Shown here: positions 7,084 to 12,292 of the stretch, one piece after another | Layout: each line of letters begins with the position of its first letter | Numbering within the stretch: the first letter of the stretch is position 1 | DNA from: Bermanella sp051277445 | Lineage (GTDB): Bacteria; Pseudomonadota; Gammaproteobacteria; Pseudomonadales; Oceanobacteraceae | Direction: 5' to 3' | Length of the DNA stretch: 12,292 nucleotides | Assembly (NCBI GenBank): GCA_051277445.1 | Contig: JBNMQC010000063.1 | Location: 1 to 12,292 of the forward strand | Translations under genes and position numbers: made by a program | Notes under the pieces: model-generated | Seen by the model: the letters and a program-made list of their open reading frames with translations, nothing else | Databases searched by the model: none | Told to the model about the DNA's origin: nothing

Positions 7084-8817
7084 TTAAGCAGCGCTGGCTG
7101 TTTTGGCGCGCTTGGCTTCTTCTTCGTCTTTCAGTTCACGACGCAGAATTTTACCAACAGGGGTCATTGGTAGCTCATCACGGAATTCAATGTGACGAGG
7201 CATCTTGTAGCCCGTTAGCTTGTCTTTTAGGTAAGCTTTCATGTCTTCTGCTTTTAGGTTGGCATTATCGGTCACGATAAACAGTTTCACCGCTTCACCA
7301 GACTTATCATCAGGGACACCGATTACCGCGCAGTTTTCAACATCAGGGTGCTCAGCAACCACGGCTTCAATTTCGTTAGGGAACACGTTAAAGCCGGATA
7401 CTAGAATCATGTCCTTGATACGATCTACGATGCTGACAAAGCCGTCTTCATCGATAATGGCAACATCACCAGTACGGAACCATTCGCCGTCTTCTGTGAA
7501 AGCATCTTTAGAGGCATCAGGACGCTTCCAATAGCCTTTCATTACCTGAGGGCCTTTCACGCATAGTTCGCCGCGCTCGCCAACTGCCACTTCATTACCT
7601 TGATCATCGATGCACTTAAGCGCCGTACCTGGTACCGCCTGACCCACTGTACCCATACGCTCTAGGCCACCCGCTGGGTTCATGGTCACGGCAGGTGAAC
7701 ACTCAGTTAAGCCATAAGCTTCAGAGATACCGGTACCCGTTAGCTCTTTCCAGCGCTTGGCCGTGTCGTCCATTAGAGCAGTACCGCCTGACAAGGTGAT
7801 TTTCAGGTCGCTAAAATCCAGCTTTCTGAAATTCGGGCTAGCCATTAACGATACAAACAAGGTATTCAAACCAATGAATGCATTTAATTTAAACGGCATG
7901 ATGAATTTGATAAAGGTCTCGGTATCACGTGGATTCGCAATTAACACACTGTGATCGCCCTGCTCGAATAATGCCATGAGATGCACGGTAAAAGCATAGA
8001 TGTGATAAAGCGGTAGCGGTGCCACGGCAATGGCTTGACCGTCACCTTTCAATAGTTCGCCTTTATCATTTACTTGATGCAGCATATTTTTCGATTGCAG
8101 CATGTTGGCAACCAGGTTGCGGTTGGTCAGCTCTGCCCCTTTAGCAACACCTGTGGTACCACCTGTGTATTGTAAAATAATCGTGTCATTCGGATTAGGC
8201 ATGTGAGCAGGCTTGAACGGCTTGCCTTTACCCAAAGACAGGGCCTTACGCAGACGAACAGCGTCTGGCAAACTATATGCGGGCACCATCTTTTTAACAT
8301 TTTTCATCACGAAGTTGATCAGGGTACGTTTAACCGTTGGCAGCATATCCGCAAGGCTGGTCACAATCACGGTTTCAAGACCCGTCTGATCTTTAATGTT
8401 TTGGACGCTCTTAGCGAAAACATCCATACATACCAAAGCCTTTGCACCAGAGTCATTAAACTGATGCAGCATTTCGCGTTCGGTATAAAGAGGATTGGTG
8501 TTAGTGACACGCATACCCGCACGCAAGGCACCATACATAACAATCGGGTACTGCAAGGTGTTGGGCATTTGCACGGCAACGGTATCGCCGGCTTTAAGGT
8601 TCGTGTGATTTTGTAAGTAGCTTGCAAAAGCGGCACTTAACTCATCGATTTCTTTATAGGTAACCGTGAAGCCAATACTGGTAAATGCAGGGCGGTCTGC
8701 ATAATCTTTGAAGGCTTTTTCAATCACTTCAACAACCGAGCTATATTGCTCAAGCTCAGCCGTAATACTATCGCTAACACCCGGTGCGCGCTTACCATCC
8801 CAAAAAGATGCTTCCAT
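7084..8817 (-). CDS. fadD: Long-chain fatty acid-CoA ligase (FadD-like)
   Basis: Adenylate-forming enzyme that activates fatty acids to acyl-CoA using ATP and CoA, at the inner face of the cytoplasmic membrane, feeding beta-oxidation or lipid remodelling. The 577 residues are close to E. coli FadD (561). Visible motifs: the P-loop YTGGTTGVAKGAELTN at 217-232, YGLTE at 368-372, the fatty acyl-CoA synthetase signature starting DGEWFRTGD at 443 and running to about 472, and the C-terminal catalytic lysine Lys556 in PMTPVGKILRREL. The ATG at 8817 has AGGGG 8 bases upstream (8826-8830). Terminators on both sides make it a single-gene unit inserted between sufT and sufE. Chain-length preference cannot be read from sequence. 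The residue pattern is FadD-like rather than acetyl-CoA synthetase. Confidence 0.93.
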   Translation of the reverse strand: MEASFWDGKRAPGVSDSITAELEQYSSVVEVIEKAFKDYADRPAFTSIGFTVTYKEIDELSAAFASYLQNHTNLKAGDTVAVQMPNTLQYPIVMYGALRAGMRVTNTNPLYTEREMLHQFNDSGAKALVCMDVFAKSVQNIKDQTGLETVIVTSLADMLPTVKRTLINFVMKNVKKMVPAYSLPDAVRLRKALSLGKGKPFKPAHMPNPNDTIILQYTGGTTGVAKGAELTNRNLVANMLQSKNMLHQVNDKGELLKGDGQAIAVAPLPLYHIYAFTVHLMALFEQGDHSVLIANPRDTETFIKFIMPFKLNAFIGLNTLFVSLMASPNFRKLDFSDLKITLSGGTALMDDTAKRWKELTGTGISEAYGLTECSPAVTMNPAGGLERMGTVGQAVPGTALKCIDDQGNEVAVGERGELCVKGPQVMKGYWKRPDASKDAFTEDGEWFRTGDVAIIDEDGFVSIVDRIKDMILVSGFNVFPNEIEAVVAEHPDVENCAVIGVPDDKSGEAVKLFIVTDNANLKAEDMKAYLKDKLTGYKMPRHIEFRDELPMTPVGKILRRELKDEEEAKRAKTASAA

Positions 8818-8972
8818 TTTTCTTACCCCTAGAATTTAGGTGATAGACAACAGTCTTAGCAGAAAGGCTAAAGCTCAAATGAAAGGCTTGGCGCCCGCTT
8901 TTGACTGCATGTTTATTATTTTTATTTAAAGATTGCGGGGCACACTATGACGTAATACGGCAGATTTGAAAA

Positions 8973-8996
8973 CCCCTTAATGCTAGTTTTATGGGG
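8973..8996. repeat. Imperfect inverted repeat upstream of fadD
   Basis: CCCCTTAA, eight bases, TTATGGGG, pairing 7 of 8. It overlaps or lies just upstream of the weak fadD promoter candidate and could be an operator or an RNA hairpin. The regulator is unknown. Confidence 0.3.
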
Positions 8997-9049
8997 AAAC
9001 CCAGCCTACTATTAGATAAATTTATGAGCACATATGAACCAACGGAATG

Positions 9050-9066
9050 GTGCACTCCAGCTGCAC
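9050..9066. repeat. Inverted repeat GTGCA-N7-TGCAC
   Basis: Perfect 5+5 inverted repeat just upstream of fadD, 10 bases beyond the suf terminator on the fadD side. On the minus strand it touches a TTGACG hexamer (9071-9066) that resembles a -35, but no -10 follows at the right distance. Possible operator; low certainty. Confidence 0.25.
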
Positions 9067-9075
9067 GTCAAACAC

Positions 9076-9100
9076 AAAAAACGCGGCCATTGCCGCGTTT
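9076..9100 (-). terminator. Intrinsic terminator of the suf operon after sufT
   Basis: AAACGCGGC pairs with GCCGCGTTT (9079-9087 with 9092-9100) around a 4-base loop: a 9-bp GC-rich stem. On the minus strand it ends in a run of six T (9081-9076). It lies 26 bases after the sufT stop and isolates the suf genes from fadD. Confidence 0.9.
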
Positions 9101-9125
9101 GATAACACCCTTTAAAAGGTATGGA

Positions 9126-9659
9126 TTAAAAAAACATACCGGTCTCTAATTGCGCTTCTTCGCTCATCATCTCTCGAGACCATGGTGGGTCAAACACCAG
9201 TTCAACGCTCACGTCTTTCACATTAGGTACCAGCGCGGTACGGTATTTCACATCGCTCACTAACACCGGGCCCATGCCACAGGCGGGTGCAGTTAATGTC
9301 ATATCAATGAACACTTGTCTGCTGTCTTGATCGATTTTGACGCGATAAATTAACCCAAGGTCCACTAAGTTAACGGGAATCTCTGGGTCATAGATGGTTT
9401 TCAGAGCTTGCCAAATATCGTCTTCACGAATGCTATCGCCGTCAGCGGGTTGAAAACTTAAGGTTTCAGCTTCTAAACCCAAAGCCGCTGCATCGGTTCC
9501 ATCCACTCGGGCCATATTGCCGTTATAGATCACGGTATAGTTTCCACCCAGCGCTTGAGTCAAGGTGACAAAACTGCCCGACGGAATTGTAATCTTGGTG
9601 CCAACAGGCACCAGGCGCGCAGGAACATCACTCTGCGCCACCACCATTCTTCTTTCCAT
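9126..9659 (-). CDS. sufT: SufT, MIP18/DUF59-family Fe-S assembly protein
   Basis: SufT proteins help mature Fe-S proteins; in other bacteria they matter most when cluster demand is high. The 177 residues have a beta-rich N-terminal region (about 10-75, including TQALGGNYTVIYNGNMARVDG) followed by a DUF59/MIP18 domain from about 80. That domain contains IYDPEIPVNLVDLGLIY (89-105) and the conserved TAPACGMGPVL segment near 123-133 with its single cysteine; the C-terminus includes VFDPPWSREMMS. The start at 9659 is likely but not certain: only a weak A/G-rich site precedes it, and ATG codon 5 (after GGAAAGAAGA) is an alternative. It is last in the suf operon, 103 bases after sufA (gap counted from 9659) and just before the operon terminator. 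Confidence 0.9.
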   Translation of the reverse strand: MERRMVVAQSDVPARLVPVGTKITIPSGSFVTLTQALGGNYTVIYNGNMARVDGTDAAALGLEAETLSFQPADGDSIREDDIWQALKTIYDPEIPVNLVDLGLIYRVKIDQDSRQVFIDMTLTAPACGMGPVLVSDVKYRTALVPNVKDVSVELVFDPPWSREMMSEEAQLETGMFF

Positions 9660-9715
9660 AATTTGGAATTCTTTTAAAAGTATTGATTAGATATCGACCA
9701 AACACAACAAACGCC

Positions 9716-9753
9716 AAAAAATGGCGCACTGCTTACGCCAAACTGACGCGCCA
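9716..9753 (-). terminator. Weak terminator-like hairpin between sufA and sufT
   Basis: In the minus transcript two TGGCG copies (9753-9749 and 9740-9736) can each pair with one CGCCA (9726-9722), which is followed directly by six T (9721-9716). The distal copy can extend to a 6-bp TGGCGC/GCGCCA stem. A third TGGCG copy (9716-9712) after the T-run offers a competing pairing. The structure suggests partial termination, so sufT would be expressed below sufSA or from a second promoter. Confidence 0.4.
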
Positions 9754-9762
9754 AGTCATCAA

Positions 9763-10122
9763 TTAAACATTAAAGCTTTCACCACACCCACATTCATCTT
9801 TCGCATTGGGATTATTAAACTTCATCATGCTGTTTAACCCCTCTGTGGTGTAGTCGATTTCGGTACCATTCACATACGGCAAGGCTTCTGCCGTCACATA
9901 CAAGGTCACGTCTTCGGCAGGCTGAAACACTTTTTCATTACCATGCAACTCAGTTAACAACTGCAAGTCGTATTTAAAGCCTGAACAACCGCTTTTTTTC
10001 ACACCCAGCACAATGCCTTTCGCTTGATCATTACTGCTCAGTTGCTTTCGCGCATAGGCCAATGCTTTTTCTGTCATGGAGACAGTAATATCATCGGGAG
10101 AAAATGTATTTACTTCACTCAT
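9763..10122 (-). CDS. sufA: SufA-type A-type iron-sulfur carrier
   Basis: A-type carrier that receives Fe-S clusters from the SufBCD scaffold and hands them to target enzymes. The 119 residues carry the three conserved cysteines: Cys46 in SGCSGFKYDLQ, and Cys111 and Cys113 in the C-terminal ECGCGESF motif. Both position in a suf operon and the NPNAKDECGCGESF ending fit SufA better than IscA or ErpA, although the families are close. The ATG at 10122 is chosen because an excellent Shine-Dalgarno, AAGGAGG (10134-10128), sits 5 bases upstream. The ATG at 10140 would put that site inside the coding sequence. It follows sufS by 48 bases and precedes sufT. Confidence 0.92.
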   Translation of the reverse strand: MSEVNTFSPDDITVSMTEKALAYARKQLSSNDQAKGIVLGVKKSGCSGFKYDLQLLTELHGNEKVFQPAEDVTLYVTAEALPYVNGTEIDYTTEGLNSMMKFNNPNAKDECGCGESFNV

Positions 10123-10127
10123 TACAA

Positions 10128-10134
10128 CCTCCTT
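10128..10134 (-). promoter_or_regulatory. sufA ribosome binding site
   Basis: Near-perfect AAGGAGG on the minus strand, 5 bases before the ATG at 10122. It is the strongest ribosome binding site in the window and rules out the upstream ATG at 10140. Confidence 0.85.
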
Positions 10135-10145
10135 TAACATGTGGA

Positions 10146-10161
10146 TTAGCTTAAGAGCTAA
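10146..10161. repeat. Small hairpin between sufS and sufA
   Basis: TTAGCT-TAAG-AGCTAA: a perfect 6-bp stem with a 4-base loop in the 48-base sufS-sufA gap. No T-tract follows, so it is not a terminator. It may mark an RNA processing or stability element. Confidence 0.3.
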
Positions 10162-10170
10162 AGCTCATGT

Positions 10171-11388
10171 TTATAAAAACATTTTTACTTTTTCGATGGC
10201 GGTGAACAATGCATCCACATCCGCCTTCGTATTGTAAATTGAGAACGACGCGCGCGCCGTGCCCGGAATTTGAAACTGATCCATGATTGGCATGGCACAA
10301 TGGTGGCCTGTGCGTACCGCCACACCTTGTTGATCCAGCAACATGCCCACATCCGCAGGATGGGCTCCGGCTAACAAAAAGCTTAAGACACCCGCCTTTT
10401 TATTAGCCGTTCCCACCACACGCAAGCCATCACACTGGGCTGCTTTTTCGTGAGCATAGGCCAATACCTCTTCTTCGTAGCCCAGCATGGCTTTGCGATC
10501 TAACGACATGACGAATTTCAGAGCTTCACCAAAACCAATCACACCTGCAATATTTGGGGTGCCCGATTCAAATTTAAACGGTAAACCCTGATAGGTGGTA
10601 CCGGCAAAACTGACTTTTTCGATCATCTCACCACCGCCTTGCACGGGGGGCATCTGGTCTAGGAGTTCTTTTTTACCGTACAAACAACCGATACCGGTTG
10701 GGCCAAACACCTTGTGGGCAGAAAACACATAAAAATCGGCATCCAAGGCTTGTACATCCACCTCAAAGTGGGCCACCGCTTGCGCACCATCTACTAATAC
10801 TTTGGCACCCACTTTGTGAGCTTGTTCAATAATACGTTCAACCGGATTCACCGTACCCAATGCATTACTCACATGCACCACGCTGACCAGCTTAACTTTA
10901 GGGCTGAGCATATCGCTGAACGCGGCCATGTCTAACTCACCAGCGTCGCTCACGGGGATCACTTTTAAGACCGCACCGCTTCGCTCACACAGCATTTGCC
11001 AAGGTACAATATTGGCGTGGTGCTCCATGGCCGTGATGATAATTTCATCACCGCTTTTAATGAAAGCAGCACCAAAACTTTGCGCGACAATATTAATGCT
11101 TTCTGTTGTACCACGGGTCCAGATAATTTCTTCACTGTGCTTGGCGTTTAGAAACGTTTGCACGGTTTTTCGAGCATTCTCAAAGCCGATGGTGGCACGG
11201 TCCGCCAAGGCATGGGCACCGCGATGCACATTACTGTTATCCATAGCGTAATAGTGATTAACCGCATCAATCACCGACTGGGGTTTTTGCGTTGTGGCAC
11301 CGTTATCTAAATACACCAAAGGCTTGTCATGAACCTGCTGGTGTAAAATCGGAAACTGCTCACGGATCGCCGCTACATCAAATGCCAT
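10171..11388 (-). CDS. sufS: Cysteine desulfurase SufS
   Basis: PLP enzyme (group II desulfurase) that removes sulfur from cysteine to give alanine and an enzyme persulfide, passed on to SufE. The 405 residues match E. coli SufS (406). The PLP lysine is Lys226 in FSAHKVFGPTGIG. The catalytic cysteine is Cys364 in RTGHHCAMPIM, the short-loop arrangement typical of SufS rather than IscS. EHHANIVPW (122-130) and GTPNIAG (277-283) are also conserved. The ATG at 11388 has GGGG within TTAGGGGTAATC directly upstream. The sufD stop overlaps that site, leaving an 8-base gap, so the pair is probably translationally coupled. Its SufE partner is encoded separately beyond fadD. Confidence 0.97.
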   Translation of the reverse strand: MAFDVAAIREQFPILHQQVHDKPLVYLDNGATTQKPQSVIDAVNHYYAMDNSNVHRGAHALADRATIGFENARKTVQTFLNAKHSEEIIWTRGTTESINIVAQSFGAAFIKSGDEIIITAMEHHANIVPWQMLCERSGAVLKVIPVSDAGELDMAAFSDMLSPKVKLVSVVHVSNALGTVNPVERIIEQAHKVGAKVLVDGAQAVAHFEVDVQALDADFYVFSAHKVFGPTGIGCLYGKKELLDQMPPVQGGGEMIEKVSFAGTTYQGLPFKFESGTPNIAGVIGFGEALKFVMSLDRKAMLGYEEEVLAYAHEKAAQCDGLRVVGTANKKAGVLSFLLAGAHPADVGMLLDQQGVAVRTGHHCAMPIMDQFQIPGTARASFSIYNTKADVDALFTAIEKVKMFL

Positions 11389-11396
11389 GATTACCC

Positions 11397-12292
11397 CTAA
11401 GCATTATCAGCAAGTAAATGCTGAGTTAATGATTCATCAGTACTAAACTGTTGCGCCAACAAAGGTCGAAGCGATACACGCAAAGCTTCTAACGGAATAC
11501 TCTCTAACAGTTCGTTGATGAAACCAAAGCTCAACATAATATCGGCCTGCACGGCACTGATACCACGACTGCGTAAATAAAATTTCGCCTCTTCATTTAA
11601 CTGCGCCACCGTTGCACCATGGGCACATTTCACATCGTCCGCATAAATTTCTAATTCAGGCTTGGTATTGATTTGCGCCTTATCGCTGAGCAATAAGTTT
11701 TTATTACTCAGTTCAGCCAAGGTTTTTTGTGCATCCGGATGAATATGAATGCGACCATTGAATACCGCTTTAGAACGGTCCGCCATGATGCCTCGATAGG
11801 TTTCATCTGTGGTGCAATTAGGCGCCTTATGCTCAATGTAGCTGTGAATATCCACATGCTGATCATTTTTAGGCAGATACACACCCTTCATTTCACAGTG
11901 ACTACCGCCCACGTTATGGTTAACCAATACATCAAAGCGTTTGATCTGGCCACCCAACAGTACTTGATAACTATTGAACTGGCTGTCGCGATTTAAATCC
12001 ACGTATACACCACCAAAGTGAAGGCTGCTTTCGTGTTCTTTGTGCAAGCGATAGTGGGTTAACTGCGCGCCATCACCCACAACCATTTCACTCACTTGGT
12101 TAAGCACGATATTTTGATCTTCGTCGCTCGACACAAACTGCTCAATAACCGTGGCCTGTGCATGCTGCTCTAGTACCACCAAACAACGATTAAAGGCCGT
12201 AGCAGGGCTGGCTTGTGCCTTGGTCACATTCACAATTTGAATGGGTTTGCTTAACTGAGTATTTTTACTCACCAATACAAACACACCGTCAT
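11397..12292 (-). CDS. sufD: SufD, SufBCD scaffold subunit (partial, 5' end outside window)
   Basis: SufD pairs with SufB and the ATPase SufC to form the cytosolic scaffold on which Fe-S clusters are built. The visible 298 or so residues are the C-terminal part (full proteins are about 420-440); the frame stays open to the right edge (DGVFVLVSKNTQLSKPI). A GTG at 12284 is not the start, because homologous sequence continues upstream of it. The beta-helix core is followed by HKAPNCTTDETYRGIM and DDVKCAHGATVAQLNEEAKFY; the Cys and His of CAHGAT match the functionally important C-terminal positions of SufD. SufD is favoured over SufB because sufS follows directly. The stop TAG is 8 bases before sufS. 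sufB and sufC should lie just outside the window. Confidence 0.93.
   Translation of the reverse strand, partial: DGVFVLVSKNTQLSKPIQIVNVTKAQASPATAFNRCLVVLEQHAQATVIEQFVSSDEDQNIVLNQVSEMVVGDGAQLTHYRLHKEHESSLHFGGVYVDLNRDSQFNSYQVLLGGQIKRFDVLVNHNVGGSHCEMKGVYLPKNDQHVDIHSYIEHKAPNCTTDETYRGIMADRSKAVFNGRIHIHPDAQKTLAELSNKNLLLSDKAQINTKPELEIYADDVKCAHGATVAQLNEEAKFYLRSRGISAVQADIMLSFGFINELLESIPLEALRVSLRPLLAQQFSTDESLTQHLLADNA

Larger units (their letters stand above)
8818..9075. other. fadD leader/intergenic region
   Basis: No gene is visible in this stretch. It must hold the fadD promoter. The best candidate by eye on the minus strand is TTTTCA-17-CATAGT at about 8970-8942, with each hexamer matching 4 of 6 positions, so it is weak. 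Two inverted repeats are present: GTGCA-N7-TGCAC (9050-9066) and CCCCTTAA-N8-TTATGGGG (8973-8996, one mismatch). I see no FadR-type or PsrA-type operator. AT-rich sequence near 8911-8930 could be an UP-like element or spacer. The fadD ribosome binding site is at 8826-8830. Confidence 0.6.

Noticed and set aside
8203..8616. Plus-strand 137-codon open frame inside fadD
   Set aside because: Antisense shadow of a well-supported fadD; low-complexity His/Gln-rich composition and no start signals.
10123..10140. sufA starting at the ATG at 10140
   Set aside because: AAGGAGG lies inside that extension and is correctly spaced for the ATG at 10122.
11397..12284. sufD starting at GTG 12284
   Set aside because: SufD-like sequence continues in frame to the window edge and the protein would be too short; the gene is simply cut by the window.

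Overview
The window looks like chromosomal core DNA of a gammaproteobacterium, probably a marine Pseudomonadales/Oceanospirillales-type organism. Three things suggest this: the order ndk-rlmN-pilF-ispG-hisS-yfgM-bamB (the Pseudomonas version of this cluster carries pilF), a type IV pilus PilF lipoprotein, and protein sequences that resemble both E. coli and Pseudomonas orthologues. No database search was possible, so the genus is not claimed. All 13 supported genes lie on the minus strand. Transcription therefore runs from the right edge to the left edge. There is no sign of mobile elements, CRISPR arrays, tRNA, rRNA or foreign genes.

Right part (12292 to about 9076): the 3' half of a SUF iron-sulfur assembly operon, with sufD (5' end outside the window), sufS, a SufA-type carrier and sufT. 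It closes with a strong intrinsic terminator. A second, weaker terminator-like hairpin sits between sufA and sufT. Next is fadD, a long-chain acyl-CoA synthetase, standing alone between two terminators behind a roughly 300-base leader. Then comes sufE, the sulfur acceptor partner of SufS, cut off from the rest of the suf operon by fadD.

Middle part (6532 to 5874): ndk, preceded by a perfect TATAAT -10 box. A perfect 7+7 inverted repeat overlaps its -35/spacer region. A GC-rich hairpin plus T-tract follows the gene.

Left part (5816 to 1): a tight run of rlmN, pilF, ispG, hisS, yfgM and bamB, with gaps of 14, 14, 36 and 105 bases and a one-base stop/start overlap. It contains a tRNA/rRNA modification radical-SAM enzyme, a pilus secretin pilotin, an isoprenoid enzyme, histidyl-tRNA synthetase, a translocon-associated TPR protein and an outer-membrane assembly lipoprotein (bamB runs off the left edge).

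Functional links: SufS/SufE/SufD/SufA/SufT build and deliver Fe-S clusters, and two enzymes encoded downstream, RlmN and IspG, need [4Fe-4S] clusters. The most notable points are locus-level. A suf module, split by fadD, sits beside ndk where Pseudomonas has the isc operon. rodZ is missing between pilF and ispG. The ndk promoter has an operator-like palindrome. hisS starts with TTG. pilF and ispG both lack a Shine-Dalgarno sequence. I see no clearly undescribed system here.
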